This document shows positions 18,251 to 28,071 of a DNA stretch of 64,000 nt, in pieces. The stretch's first letter is position 1. Every line of letters begins with the position of its first letter. The stretch is from Streptomyces dysideae (lineage in GTDB: Bacteria; Actinomycetota; Actinomycetes; Streptomycetales; Streptomycetaceae): assembly GCF_001514305.1 (NCBI RefSeq), contig NZ_KQ949105.1, forward strand, positions 19,795 to 83,794. The letters run 5' to 3'. The notes beneath the pieces are model-generated. The model was not told the origin of the DNA, did no database searches, and saw nothing but the letters and a program-made list of their open reading frames with translations. The position numbers and the translations under genes were made by a program.

Positions 18251-19330
18251 GTGAGGGGATGGGGACAGACAGCCGTGCCGGACGACCAGTCAGCAACACC
18301 ATCGTCGGAAGAGACGGAAGAGCAGAGCGCTCGCGGTGGGGGGACGTCGGTGGTCACCATCGCGTACATCGCCGAGTCCGCCGGTGTCTCGGTGCCCACG
18401 GTGTCGAAGGTGCTCAACGGCCGGTCCGGCGTGTCGGACGAGACCCGGGCCCGCGTCGAGGAGCTGATCCACCGGTACGGCTACCGCAAGCCGCCCAAGA
18501 ACCGCAGCAATCTCGTCGAGCTGGTGTTTCGCGAGCTGGAGAACATGTGGGCCGTGGAGATCATCCGCGGCGTCGAACGGGTGGCACGCAGGAACAAGGT
18601 CAACGTCCTGGTGTCGGAGTTCGGTCTCAAGGACACGCCGTCCAGGTCCATGAACGACACGGCGGGGCGGCGCCCGCAGTGCGTCCTGTCGGTGGCGCAG
18701 CTGTCGGAGGAGGAGCGGGACCAGCTGAAGGCGATGGGCGTTCCGTTCGTGGTCTTCGATCCGAACGAAGAGCTTCCCGACGATGTTCCGTTCGTCGGTG
18801 CCACCAACTGGAGGGGCGGCCAGGCCGCCACCCGGCACCTGCTCGACCTGGGACACCGGCGCATCGCCATGATCGGGGGGCCTGACCATCCTTTCTGTCA
18901 CGCGCGTCTGGCCGGCTACACCTCAGCCCTCACGGAAGCCGGCCTGCAAGTGGATCCGGACCTGGTGGTCAAGACCCTCCTCACCCGCGAGCACGGCTGC
19001 ACGGCCGCCCGCGACCTGCTCTCCCGGCCCGACCGCCCCACAGCTGTCTTCACCACCAACGACATGCAGGCGCTCGGCGTCTACCAGGCCGCGCGCGAGT
19101 TCGGGCTGAGCATCCCGGGAGACCTGAGCGTGGTGGGCTTCGACGACGTACCGGCCGTGGCCTGGGTGGACCCGCCCCTGACCACGGTCCACCAGCCCCT
19201 GGCCGAGATGGCGGTGGCCGCCACCGAGCTGGCCCTGGCCCTGGGCCGCGGCGAGGACGTGCCCCAGTTCGGACTGGAGATCGCGACCACGCTCACCGTC
19301 CGGGAGAGCACGGCCCCGCCGAAGAGCTGA
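18251..19330 (+). CDS. LacI-family transcriptional regulator (XlnR/BxlR-like)
   Basis: LacI-type repressor. The HTH is TIAYIAESAGVSVPTVSKVLNGRSG, here noted as about residues 36-60 counting from the GTG at 18251. The periplasmic-binding-like effector domain follows, with VVGFDDVPAV and the C-terminal TTVHQPLAEM typical of the family. Start is uncertain: GTGs at 18251, 18275 and 18350 are in frame, and the last would place the HTH at the very N-terminus as is usual. It is divergent from the GH2 gene and convergent with the first GH5 gene. The likely ligand is a xylose- or glucose-containing oligosaccharide and the likely sites are the GAAASTTTC-type palindromes; both are inference. Confidence 0.85.
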   Translation: MRGWGQTAVPDDQSATPSSEETEEQSARGGGTSVVTIAYIAESAGVSVPTVSKVLNGRSGVSDETRARVEELIHRYGYRKPPKNRSNLVELVFRELENMWAVEIIRGVERVARRNKVNVLVSEFGLKDTPSRSMNDTAGRRPQCVLSVAQLSEEERDQLKAMGVPFVVFDPNEELPDDVPFVGATNWRGGQAATRHLLDLGHRRIAMIGGPDHPFCHARLAGYTSALTEAGLQVDPDLVVKTLLTREHGCTAARDLLSRPDRPTAVFTTNDMQALGVYQAAREFGLSIPGDLSVVGFDDVPAVAWVDPPLTTVHQPLAEMAVAATELALALGRGEDVPQFGLEIATTLTVRESTAPPKS

Positions 19331-19349
19331 ACGGAACGGGAGGACACCC

Positions 19350-19376
19350 CGGGCGCCGGGTGCGGCACCCGGGGCG
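19350..19376. terminator. GC-rich stem-loop between convergent LacI and GH5 genes
   Basis: CCGGGTGC (19356-19363) and GCACCCGG (19365-19372) form a hairpin within a longer CCCCGGG...CCCGGGG context. It sits 20-50 nt after the LacI stop and just past the GH5 stop, serving both strands. Confidence 0.6.
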
Positions 19377-19383
19377 AGGGAGG

Positions 19384-21147
19384 TCAGCCGACGGTGCCGG
19401 TCACCGAGCTTCCGGACTTCGTCACCTGATACGTGACGGTGGCTCCGCTCCAGAAATGGAAGGTGAGCGTCACCTGGGCGTTGTCACGCAGTGAGTTGAC
19501 GAACTTCGGGGTGAGAAGCAGTGCGTTGCCTGGGTAGTCGGGGGAGAAGGCTTCGTTGAACTCCTGGAAGGAACTCCAGTTCGTCGGGCCGGCGTTGCTG
19601 CCGTCGGCGTATGTGGCCTCCATGGTCGCCAGCAGGTCGCCGCGGAACTGGGTGGGGATGGTGACACCGCTGGTGCTGCTGCCGGTCGCGTCGGAGAGTA
19701 CCGGCCGGTCGTACGTGGTCACGTAGATCTGCCAGGGGATGCCCCGGGAGAACCGTGCCTGGATCGTCGCGTTGACCCCGTAGGCGCGGTCGTCGGCCAG
19801 CCGGGTCAGCGCGGAGGCCGTGAGCGTGAGCTGGTTGCCGGAGACGGTGTAGTCCCGGCCCTGAACGAGCTTCCTTTCGCCCTGCCAGAGCCCTAGGAAC
19901 TTAGAACCGTTGGGGTTCAGAGTGAGGGTCTTGGCCGTGATCGCGCCGGACTTGGCGAGGAAGACGCGGTCCGAGGAGGCGGTTCCCGAGCGGGTGGTCC
20001 AGCTCGACTTGATCTGGTCGATGACTGCGGGGTCGCGCCACTGGAACGTGGTGCGGTTGAGGAAGTTGTAGGCGTCCCACAGGGCCGTGGTCACTCCGGC
20101 CGTGCGGGCTTCGTGGCCGAATTGCTCGAAGTACTTCAGCGCCTCGCCCTGTTCGACGCGGGGCGGGTGGGTGTGGTCGGGGTACTTCAGCAGTCCGTAC
20201 TCGCCCACGTAGACGGGGATGCCCTTGGAGGTGAGGGTGTTGCGGATCCGGGTGAAGGTGTCGCTCATCTCCTTCTGCGCGGTGGCGTCGAACCGCGTGC
20301 CGCCGGCGACGTTCACGCTGAAGGGGTACCAGCCGTAGTAGTGCACGGTGGCCACGAGGTTGGGGTCGTTCAGCGACTTCATCTCGCTGACCAGGATGTC
20401 GAGGAAGTCCTGGACGGCATTGGTGTGCAGGGTGGGCAGCACGAGCAGACGGGTCGCGTTGTTGCCGCCTGACTTGCGCACCAAGGTGTGGAACGCGGTG
20501 TTCAGTTCGTTGTTGTACTGGTGCCCCTGGGCCTCGGTGGTGTTGTTGAACTGCGGCTCGTTGTTGCTCTCGAAGAGCAGCGTCTTCGGGGAGTCCCTGA
20601 ACGTGGCCGCGATCTGCGTCCAGGTGGCCTTGAAGCGGGCCAGGACGTTGTCGTGGTCGGTGGGCATGGTGGCGATCCACTGCCACGAGTCGTGGTGGAC
20701 GTTGAGCACGACGTAGAGACCGTCTGCCAGCGCCCAGTCGACTACCTGCTTGACGCGGTTCATCCACGCCGCGTCGATCGTGTAGGGGGCGGTGGAGGAC
20801 TGGTGGTCGGTCCACGTCACGGGGATGCGGACGCTGCGGAAGCCCTGGGCCTTGATGGTGTCGAACAGGGCCTCGGTGACCGGCGGGTTGCCCCAGGAGG
20901 TCTCGTCGGGGATGGCGTCCAGGGTGTTGCCCAGGTTCCAGCTGGGCTGCATCGCAGCCACCGTGTCCATCGGGGTGGCCGCGAGCTTGGGCAGCTGAAG
21001 CCGTATCAGGGACCTGTCCTGGTGGCTCGGTACGGCGAACGCGGTGGTGCTGGTCAGCCCGATCGCGGCGACCAGCGCCAGGAGGAGACCGAGCACACGG
21101 CCGGGACCGCGTGTGCGGTGGCCTGTGGGGTGGTGCGTTCCCTTCAT
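19384..21147 (-). CDS. Secreted GH5 endoglucanase/xyloglucanase, GH5-Ig(X2)-CBM46 architecture
   Basis: 587 residues with a signal peptide ending near TSTTAFA (about 38). The GH5 catalytic barrel spans about 60-365: acid/base Glu in FESNNEPQ, nucleophile Glu in VYVGEYGLL. It is followed by an X2/Ig-like module (about 390-475; SGAITAKTLTLNPNGSKF) and a C-terminal CBM46-like module (about 480-587; GDLLATMEATYADGSNAG). This three-module plan is that of Bacillus BhCel5B, where CBM46 helps bind xyloglucan and beta-glucan. It would cut the polymer outside the cell. It lies 115 nt after the GH43 gene on the same strand. Two homologues occur at 39863 and 45866. Confidence 0.92.
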   Translation of the reverse strand: MKGTHHPTGHRTRGPGRVLGLLLALVAAIGLTSTTAFAVPSHQDRSLIRLQLPKLAATPMDTVAAMQPSWNLGNTLDAIPDETSWGNPPVTEALFDTIKAQGFRSVRIPVTWTDHQSSTAPYTIDAAWMNRVKQVVDWALADGLYVVLNVHHDSWQWIATMPTDHDNVLARFKATWTQIAATFRDSPKTLLFESNNEPQFNNTTEAQGHQYNNELNTAFHTLVRKSGGNNATRLLVLPTLHTNAVQDFLDILVSEMKSLNDPNLVATVHYYGWYPFSVNVAGGTRFDATAQKEMSDTFTRIRNTLTSKGIPVYVGEYGLLKYPDHTHPPRVEQGEALKYFEQFGHEARTAGVTTALWDAYNFLNRTTFQWRDPAVIDQIKSSWTTRSGTASSDRVFLAKSGAITAKTLTLNPNGSKFLGLWQGERKLVQGRDYTVSGNQLTLTASALTRLADDRAYGVNATIQARFSRGIPWQIYVTTYDRPVLSDATGSSTSGVTIPTQFRGDLLATMEATYADGSNAGPTNWSSFQEFNEAFSPDYPGNALLLTPKFVNSLRDNAQVTLTFHFWSGATVTYQVTKSGSSVTGTVG

Positions 21148-21262
21148 CTCTGACCCTTCTCTGTTGGGTGAGCGGTGGGTTCCGCCCGTGGGGGGTAGGT
21201 GGTCGAGGGGGTGGCCGGTCGTCTCCGGGCGGTGACGTGGTGCCTTGGCCCGTGGCGCTGGT

Positions 21263-22774
21263 TCAGGGGGTGAGCGGCTCGTAGTCGAACCAGTCGAAGT
21301 GGACGGTCCCTTCGGCGGCGTACATGCCGATGACGCGGCCGGTGAAGCCGCCGGCCACCTCGGTCGACAGATAGCGGCCGTCGAGCGTGCCGAGCACGGT
21401 GAACGTGCCGTCCGGCTCCTCGACGCCGAGGGTGAGGGTGTCGGGCCCCGTGCGGGCGTCCTGCGGTGGGGTGAGAGCGATCCGGACGCCGAGGGTCACG
21501 GGGCCGACGGGCACGGACCGGGACCCCACGACGGTGCGCAGGGAGCCGGCGCGGCCTACCACCCGCACTTCTCCTGCGGACACCTCGATCTCGTAGTGGT
21601 GCTCCTCGTCCAGGCGGACGGCGAGGCCGCCGCGCCCTTCCGCCGGATCGATCAGCGTGCGTACCCGGCACTCCAGGTGCTGCTGGCGGCGGCCGATGAA
21701 CACGACGTCCGGCTCGTCCAGGGACTCGCCGCGGGCGCGCAGGGTCAGCCAGCCGGACCGTTCCTTGGTGGTGCAGTACTCCGCCGGCCGGTCGCGCACG
21801 GAGATCCACTGCGGCGGCAGTTCGCTGAGGTCGAAGTCGTCCCGGCCGGCCTCGGCGGGGCCGGGGACCAGCGGCCAGGAGGGTGCGGGCATGTCGGGCG
21901 ACACCTCGCCGATGACGGGCCAGCCGTCCACCCACTCGACGGGCGCCAGGAAGGTCTCGCGGCCCAGCACATGCCAGCCCGGCGTGCCACCGTGCGGTCG
22001 GACGGCCAGGAACATCATCCACCACGAGCCGTCGGGCCCCTGGACCAGATCCGCGTGACCGGTGTTCTGGATGGGGCGGTCGGTTCCACGGTGGGTCAGG
22101 ATCGGGTTGTCCGGGCACGGTTCGAACGGGCCGTCCGGCGTGCGGGCGCGGGCGATGGAGACGCCGTGGCCGCGTTCGGTGCCTCCCTCGGCGATGAGCA
22201 GGTACCAGTACTCACCGATGCGGTACAGGTGCGGGGCCTCCGGGGCCTTGGCATCGGGACCGCCGGACCAGAGCTTGTGCGGCGTTCCGGAGGTCTCGCC
22301 GGTGTGGGGGTCGAGGCGGACCTGCCACACCCCGGCGACCGTGCACCAGCAGGTACCGTCCTCGTCCCAGGCAAGATCTGGGTCGATGCCGTGGACCCCC
22401 GGCAGCCGGACCGGGTCGGACCAGGGCCCGGCCGGGTCGCTGGCGGTGAAGAGCATATTGCCGCCGCCTTCGCGCACATTGGTGACGACCAGCCAGAACC
22501 GGCCGTCGTGGTGGCGCAGGGTGGGGGCGTAGATGCCGCGCGACGACGCCATGTCCGGGGGCAGCTGAAGCTGGCTCGGCCGGTCCAGGGCGTTGCCGAT
22601 CTGCGTCCAGTGCACCAGGTCGCGGCTGTGGAAGACAGGGATGCCGGGGAAGTACTCGAAGCTGGAGCAGACGACGTAGTAGTCGTCGCCCACGCGGCAG
22701 ACGCTGGGGTCGGGGTGGAAGCCGGCAATGACGGGGTTGGGGAAGGTGGCGTCCGTCTGCTGCTTGTCTGACAC
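21263..22774 (-). CDS. GH43 beta-xylosidase/alpha-L-arabinofuranosidase
   Basis: 503 residues from GTG 22774 (AAAGGA upstream; homology begins at FPNPVIAGFHPDPSV). An N-terminal five-bladed propeller carries the general base Asp in GFHPDPSV, the pKa Asp in HGIDPDLAWDEDG and a Glu candidate acid in KAPEAPHLY. The C-terminal half is a beta-sandwich (DUF1349/XynB-C-like; about 320-500) that usually shapes substrate entry. There is no signal peptide, so it acts on imported oligosaccharides. It is in line with the GH42 and GH5 genes. Arabinofuranosidase versus xylosidase cannot be settled by reading; xyloglucan can carry arabinose in some plants. Confidence 0.88.
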   Translation of the reverse strand: MSDKQQTDATFPNPVIAGFHPDPSVCRVGDDYYVVCSSFEYFPGIPVFHSRDLVHWTQIGNALDRPSQLQLPPDMASSRGIYAPTLRHHDGRFWLVVTNVREGGGNMLFTASDPAGPWSDPVRLPGVHGIDPDLAWDEDGTCWCTVAGVWQVRLDPHTGETSGTPHKLWSGGPDAKAPEAPHLYRIGEYWYLLIAEGGTERGHGVSIARARTPDGPFEPCPDNPILTHRGTDRPIQNTGHADLVQGPDGSWWMMFLAVRPHGGTPGWHVLGRETFLAPVEWVDGWPVIGEVSPDMPAPSWPLVPGPAEAGRDDFDLSELPPQWISVRDRPAEYCTTKERSGWLTLRARGESLDEPDVVFIGRRQQHLECRVRTLIDPAEGRGGLAVRLDEEHHYEIEVSAGEVRVVGRAGSLRTVVGSRSVPVGPVTLGVRIALTPPQDARTGPDTLTLGVEEPDGTFTVLGTLDGRYLSTEVAGGFTGRVIGMYAAEGTVHFDWFDYEPLTP

Positions 22775-23000
22775 TCGGTCAAGTCCTTTCGATGGTGCGG
22801 TCGTCGCGGTGCGGCGGCGGTCGGTCAGGGCGCGCCCGGCGCCGAGGCGAGGGAGCACGGCGTACGCAGGCGTGGGCAGCGTCGACGTGAGGTTCGGTGG
22901 CCCGGTGGGAGGGCCGACGGCGCGCTGGTCGTGATCGCCCCTTCTGGGTGGGGGGCGGGGCGGCGGGTCCTGCCCGGCTGCGGAACGGCCCGGCCGGAGT

Positions 23001-24986
23001 TCAGGCCATGCGGAGCACCGCGCAGCCGCCGGGCGGCAGTTCGGACACCGTGCCGCCGGTGAGCAGGTCGTGGGCGGGCTCGGGCAGGGGCACCTGTTCG
23101 GTGCTGTGGTTGATCAGGAAGCGCCAGCGGCGTCCGTCCGGGGCGTGCCGGGTGACGGCCTCGACCTGCGCGGGCAGGCCCGGCATCTCGGGGCCCACCT
23201 GCGCCGCGTCGAGCAGCCGCGCGACCAGGGCGGCGTAGTCGGGGTCGTCGAGGCGGGTGGAGAGGTACCAGCCCTGCCCGGTCCCGAAGCGGTGACGGGT
23301 CAGCGCCGGGGCGCCGGTGAGCATTCCCTGGGTGTAGGCGGCGAGCGTCTCGGCGCCCTCGGCGCGCAGAGCCTCGCTCCAGACAGTGCCGTGCGACCCG
23401 TCCGACAGGGCGATGCGCTCGTCCCGCCGCAGCGGCCGGTACTCCTCGACACGGATGCCCAGCGCCTCGCGCAGGGGAGCGGCCGGGTAGCCGCCGAGAC
23501 GGGCGTGGAGGCGCTCATCGACGTAGCCGCTCGCGTGCTGGACGAGCAGCGTCCCGCCGCCGGCGGCGTAGCGGCGCAGATTCTCGGCGCCTTCGTCGGT
23601 CAGGAGGAACAGACCCGGAGCGATGACGAGCGGGTAGCGGCTCAACTCGTCCTCGGGATGAGCGAAGTCGACCGTCACGCCGGCCTCCCACAGCGTGCGG
23701 TGCGCTCGGCCGAGTGCCGCGTGATAGTCGAGCTCCGGCGAGGGCAGGCCGTCCACGCCGAGTGCCCACCAGGCGTCCGAATCGTGCAGGACCGCCACCG
23801 GTGCGGTGACCGTCGACCCCGCCAACTCGCCGAGCCGGGCGACCGCCTCCCCGACCTGCGTGACCTCGCGGAAGATCCGGCTGTCGGGCCCCGCGTGCGA
23901 AACCATCGCCGAGTGCCAGGTCTCGGCGCCGGCCCGGGACTGCCGCCACTGGAAGAAGAGGGCGCCCTCCGAACCGCGGGCGATGTGGCCGAGGGTGTGG
24001 CGCAGGATGTCCCCGGGGTCCTTGGCGAGGATCCGGTCGCCGTCGTAGACGGTGTTGGTGCCCTGCTCCATCAGCAGCCAGGGACGGCCGCCGCCCAGGG
24101 AACGGGCGCGGTCCGCGTGGAAGGCGACGTCGGCGGCGGCGCCCAGGCCGGGGTCGCTCGGGTACTGGTCGGAGGTGACCAGGTCCAACTCCCGGGCGAA
24201 GGCGCGCAGGTCGATGTTCTGGTAGGCGGGCAGCATCAGGTTGGTCGTCACCGGCCGGTCGCTGTGCGCGCGGATCGCGTCACGCTGCTCGCGGTAGGCG
24301 GCGATCACCACGTCGGACCAGAAGCGTCGGAAGTCCAGCTCCTGGCCGGGGTTCTTGTGCCAGTTCGTCGCACGCGGCGGCAGCACCTGCTCCCAGGAGG
24401 TGTAACGCTGGCTCCAGAAGGCCGTCCCCCAGGCCTCGTTGAGGACGTCCAGCGAACCGTGCCGGGCGCGCAGCCACACCCGGAAGGCGGCGGCGGTGTG
24501 GTCGCAGTAGCACAAGGTGGCGTACTCGTTGTGCACGTGCCACAGCGCGAGGGCGGGATGGTCGCCGTATCGCTCAGCGAGCGCGGAGGCGATCCGGCGG
24601 GCCGTGCTGCGGTAGGCGGGTGCGGTGAGGCAGTACGTGTCGCGGCTGCCGTGGACGAGGCGGGTGCCGTCGGGGTGGACCGTCAGCGCGTCGGGGTGGG
24701 CCAAGGTGAACCAGGGCGGCGGGGAGGCGGTGGGGGTGGCGAGGTCGACGGCTACCCCGTTCGCGTGCAGGCGGTCCAGGTGGGCGTCGAGCCAGGCGAA
24801 GTCGTAGCGGCCTTCCTCCGGCTCCAGCAGGGCCCAGGAGAAGACGCCGACGGTGGCCAGATTGACCCTGGCCCGGCGCATCAGCTCGTCGTCCTCCTTC
24901 CACACCGGCTCGTCCCACTGCTCGGGGTTGTAGTCCCCGCCGAAGGCGAGTCCGCCCAGGCGGTCGGTCAGGCTGCGCGAGGTCAT
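23001..24986 (-). CDS. GH42 beta-galactosidase
   Basis: 661 residues, the normal GH42 length, cytoplasmic. The TIM barrel begins with LAFGGDYNPEQWDE. The acid/base is Glu154 (WHVHNEYA) and the nucleophile is Glu307 (WLLMEQGTN). A trimerisation domain (about 395-590) and a short C-terminal beta domain follow. The ATG overlaps the stop of the upstream LacI gene by 4 nt, so regulator and enzyme are co-translated. It complements the GH2 enzyme for galactose side chains. A clear fragment of a second GH42 N-terminus lies at 48915. Confidence 0.93.
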   Translation of the reverse strand: MTSRSLTDRLGGLAFGGDYNPEQWDEPVWKEDDELMRRARVNLATVGVFSWALLEPEEGRYDFAWLDAHLDRLHANGVAVDLATPTASPPPWFTLAHPDALTVHPDGTRLVHGSRDTYCLTAPAYRSTARRIASALAERYGDHPALALWHVHNEYATLCYCDHTAAAFRVWLRARHGSLDVLNEAWGTAFWSQRYTSWEQVLPPRATNWHKNPGQELDFRRFWSDVVIAAYREQRDAIRAHSDRPVTTNLMLPAYQNIDLRAFARELDLVTSDQYPSDPGLGAAADVAFHADRARSLGGGRPWLLMEQGTNTVYDGDRILAKDPGDILRHTLGHIARGSEGALFFQWRQSRAGAETWHSAMVSHAGPDSRIFREVTQVGEAVARLGELAGSTVTAPVAVLHDSDAWWALGVDGLPSPELDYHAALGRAHRTLWEAGVTVDFAHPEDELSRYPLVIAPGLFLLTDEGAENLRRYAAGGGTLLVQHASGYVDERLHARLGGYPAAPLREALGIRVEEYRPLRRDERIALSDGSHGTVWSEALRAEGAETLAAYTQGMLTGAPALTRHRFGTGQGWYLSTRLDDPDYAALVARLLDAAQVGPEMPGLPAQVEAVTRHAPDGRRWRFLINHSTEQVPLPEPAHDLLTGGTVSELPPGGCAVLRMA

Positions 24987-26032
24987 GACGGGTCCTTGGC
25001 GTTAGAGGGTGTTGCACCTGCCGGCCCACTGCTCTGACGCTCTGTCAAAACAGGTGGCAGTAAAACGCGTTCGTCCACCGGCTGCTCCTGCCGTTGGGCG
25101 GCGGCAAGCCGGCTCATCATCTGCTCGACCGCCACGCGGCCGAGTTCCTGCGCCGAGCCGGAGACGGAGGTGAGGGCGGGTGAGTGCTGTTCGGCGAGCC
25201 GGTCCGGGCACAGGGCGACGACCGAGGCGGCTTCGGGAACCGGACGTCCGCCGCTGCGCAGCAGGCTGAGCAGCGGGCCGATCGCTCTCTCGTTCTGCAC
25301 CACGAACCCGGTGGTCTCCGGCCGGTCGGCCAGGATCCGGGCGAGTGTCCCGGCGGTGCCCTCGTAGGTGCCCTCGCAGGGACGGTGCAGGAAGCGCAGG
25401 CCACGCAGTTGCGCCCGCTCGCGGAAGCCCGCCAGTGTGCGCTCGGCGTATCCGGCATGCCGTGCATAGACGCCCGGTTCGTATCCGATGAAGGCGACGT
25501 CCCGGTGACCGAGGTCGGCCAGGTCGTCCGCGCTCAGGGCTCCGGCCGCGGCGAAGTCGTGGTCGACGCAGGACAGCCCGAGTGGGTCGTCGGGCAGGCC
25601 GATGAGTACGGCCTGCGTGCCCGCGGCCCGCAGCGCGGGCACGCGTTTGTCGCCCAGTTCCACGTCCATGAGGATCACGCCGTCCGCCAGCCCGCTGGTC
25701 GCGACCCGGCGTACCCCCGCCGGCCCCTCGTCGTTGGTGACCAGCAGGACGTCGTAGCCGTGCCTGCGGGCGGCCGTGGTCACGGAGACGGCGATCTCCA
25801 TCATCACCGGGACGTACACGTCGGTGCGCAGCGGCACCACCAGGGCGATGATGTGCGAGCGGCGGCCGGCCAGCGCGCGGGCGCCCGCGTTGGGGTGGTA
25901 GCCGAGCGCGGCCACGGAACGCCGGACACGACGCCGGGTCTCCTCGGAGATCGGGCGCTTGCCGTTCAGCACGTAGCTGACCGTGCTGGACGAGACGCCC
26001 GCGTGTCTGGCCACGTCGGCGATGGTCGCCAT
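24983..26032 (-). CDS. LacI-family transcriptional regulator of the transport/GH42 operon
   Basis: 349 residues. The N-terminal HTH is IADVARHAGVSSSTVSYVLN (residues 4-23) with the hinge helix GARALAGRRSH. The effector domain runs to about 330 and a Pro/Ser-rich tail follows. It sits between the transporter permease gene (120 nt upstream) and the GH42 gene (ATGA overlap). It is the best candidate to bind the palindromes TCGAAGCGCTTC that flank the binding-protein/GH3 divergent promoters, but this is inferred from context. The likely inducer is a galactose- or xylose-decorated oligosaccharide. Confidence 0.88.
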   Translation of the reverse strand: MATIADVARHAGVSSSTVSYVLNGKRPISEETRRRVRRSVAALGYHPNAGARALAGRRSHIIALVVPLRTDVYVPVMMEIAVSVTTAARRHGYDVLLVTNDEGPAGVRRVATSGLADGVILMDVELGDKRVPALRAAGTQAVLIGLPDDPLGLSCVDHDFAAAGALSADDLADLGHRDVAFIGYEPGVYARHAGYAERTLAGFRERAQLRGLRFLHRPCEGTYEGTAGTLARILADRPETTGFVVQNERAIGPLLSLLRSGGRPVPEAASVVALCPDRLAEQHSPALTSVSGSAQELGRVAVEQMMSRLAAAQRQEQPVDERVLLPPVLTERQSSGPAGATPSNAKDPS

Positions 26033-26152
26033 GAGGGTGTCTCCGTGTCCTTTCCGTGGGAGGGGGGTGGGGAGCGGCTCCGCTCCGGCAGCGGGGATGG
26101 GCAGGGGGAGCCGCTCCCGGTCCAGGGGCGGGCGCGTTGCGGTCCGGCCGGG

Positions 26153-27127
26153 TCAGCCCTTGATCGCGCCCGTGAGCACGCCGGTGCGGAAGTGCTTCTG
26201 GACGAACGGGTAGACCACCAGCAGCGGTACGAGCGTCAGGACGACCACCGCCATCTGCAGCGACAGCGGAGCGGTCTGCGCGGTCGCGGAACCGAAGCCG
26301 GAGTTGACCGAGCCCGGCAGGCCCACGCCCCGGTTGACGTAGGTCAGCAGCACGTACTGCAGCGGCCACTTCTCGCTCTCCGTCGGCATGTACAACATGA
26401 CGTTGAAGAAGGAGTTCCAGTAGCCCACCCCGTAGAAGAGGGCGATCACCGCGGTCACCGCCCGTGAGGTGGGCAGGACGACGGACCACAGGATCCGCCA
26501 GTCGCCGGCACCGTCCATCCGGGCCGCGTCGATCAGCTCGCCGGAGGTCGACGAGTAGAAGGAGCGCAGCACCAGGATGTTGAAGACGGAGACGGAGCCC
26601 GGCAGGATCAGCGCCCACCACTGGTTGTAGCCGCCGAGCCCGGTGACCACCAGGAAGGTGGGGATCATGCCGCCGCTGACGAACATCGTGACGATCAACA
26701 GGACCAGGATGGGGCGGTGCCCGAACGAGCGGGAACGGGACATGCCGTACGCGCACAGCACCGAGACCACCATCGACAGGGCGGTGCCGACCCCGGTGAT
26801 GCCGAGACTCACCAGCAGCGCGGTGCGCACCGTCGAGTCGCCCAGCATCTCCCGGTAGGCCTGGAGGCTCAGGCCGTCCGGCCAGGTCACCAGGCCGCCC
26901 GCCCGGTTGACGGCGCCGGGGGAGGAGACACTGGTGAGGACGATGATGTAGAGCGGGACCAGGACCGCAGCCAGCATCGCGCCGAGGGTCAGCCCTTTCG
27001 CGGTCTGCCCGGCGGCGGTCGGCGGCTCCTCCCAGGCGGGGCGCGCGGACCGTGCTGCGCGGCGGGCGGTCGGGGCCGTGGTGCAGTTCTTCGCGCGTCT
27101 GCGGCCGATCGTGAAGGTGTTGGTCAT
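26153..27127 (-). CDS. ABC sugar transporter permease (LplC/MalG-type)
   Basis: 324 residues with six predicted membrane helices and the EAA loop DAARMDGAGDWRILWSVVLP (about residues 215-235), which contacts the ATPase. The first 45 residues form a basic cytoplasmic extension. The ATG overlaps the preceding permease stop (ATGA). It forms a heterodimer with the partner permease for uptake of oligosaccharides. No ATPase gene occurs nearby; in Streptomyces a shared MsiK ATPase commonly energises such importers, which I infer here. Confidence 0.92.
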   Translation of the reverse strand: MTNTFTIGRRRAKNCTTAPTARRAARSARPAWEEPPTAAGQTAKGLTLGAMLAAVLVPLYIIVLTSVSSPGAVNRAGGLVTWPDGLSLQAYREMLGDSTVRTALLVSLGITGVGTALSMVVSVLCAYGMSRSRSFGHRPILVLLIVTMFVSGGMIPTFLVVTGLGGYNQWWALILPGSVSVFNILVLRSFYSSTSGELIDAARMDGAGDWRILWSVVLPTSRAVTAVIALFYGVGYWNSFFNVMLYMPTESEKWPLQYVLLTYVNRGVGLPGSVNSGFGSATAQTAPLSLQMAVVVLTLVPLLVVYPFVQKHFRTGVLTGAIKG

Positions 27128-28071
27128 TTCCGGTACAACCCGTCCTCGCCGAAGGCGTGCGCCAGCTTGTTGGCACCCCAGATGAGCAGCAGCGAGATGA
27201 CGCTCTTGAAGAGGCCGGCCGCCGCGCCGTAGCTGTAGTCGTTGGTGGCGATGCCGTAGTAGAAGGAGAAGGTGTCCAGGACGTCGGCGGCGTCGTGGCC
27301 GACCGCGGCACGTTGGATCAGGAACTGCTCGAAGCCCACCGACAGGGCGTTGCCGAGTCGCAGCACGAGCATCAGGATGATGACCCCGCGCAGGCCGGGC
27401 AGCGTGATGTGCCACATGCGCCGCCAGCGCCCCGCACCGTCCGCTGCCGCCGCCTCGTACAGTTCGGAGTTGATCGCGGCGAGCGCGGCAAGGAAGATGA
27501 TGATGCCCCAGCCGGCCTCCTTCCACACCGCCTGGGAGGTGACCAGCAGCGCGAAGGTGTCCGGGTTGGTCATGATGTCCCAGGTGCCGATGTCGTGCGT
27601 GCGCAGGAAGTGGTTGAGCACACCGGCGCCGCCGAGCATCTGCTGGAAGATCGTGATGGTGAGCACCCATGAGAAGAAGTGCGGCAGGTAGACGATCGAC
27701 TGGAAGAAGTTGCGGATCCGTTCGCTGATGACGGTGTTCAGCAGCAGGGCCAGCGCGATCGGGATCGGGAAGAAGAGGATCAGCTGGACGAAGCTGAGGT
27801 AGATCGTGTTCTTCAGCGTCTGCCAGAACACCGGGTCGTCGAGGAGACGCGTGAACTGGTCGAGGCCGGCCCAGTCGCTGTGCCGGACCCCGATCAGCGG
27901 GTCGTAGTACTGGAACGCCGTGACGATGCCGAACAGCGGCGCGTAGTTGAAGACCAGCAGCAGGACGATCGAGGGCACCGTCATGATCAGCAGCGTCCGG
28001 TCGCGGCGCAGTCTGATCCGCCAGTTCAGCCGCTCGGAGCGCCGCGCCTGCCGGGCCTCGGCAGTGCTCAC
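27124..28071 (-). CDS. ABC sugar transporter permease (LplB/MalF-type)
   Basis: 315 residues from GTG 28071, which overlaps the binding-protein stop by 4 nt (GTGA). The first helix LLIMTVPSIVLLLVFNYAPL and the periplasmic FGIVTAFQYYDPL are typical of LplB-type permeases. The EAA loop is EAAAADGAGRWRRMWHITLP. It pairs with the next permease, again through a 4-nt overlap. Confidence 0.92.
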   Translation of the reverse strand: MSTAEARQARRSERLNWRIRLRRDRTLLIMTVPSIVLLLVFNYAPLFGIVTAFQYYDPLIGVRHSDWAGLDQFTRLLDDPVFWQTLKNTIYLSFVQLILFFPIPIALALLLNTVISERIRNFFQSIVYLPHFFSWVLTITIFQQMLGGAGVLNHFLRTHDIGTWDIMTNPDTFALLVTSQAVWKEAGWGIIIFLAALAAINSELYEAAAADGAGRWRRMWHITLPGLRGVIILMLVLRLGNALSVGFEQFLIQRAAVGHDAADVLDTFSFYYGIATNDYSYGAAAGLFKSVISLLLIWGANKLAHAFGEDGLYRK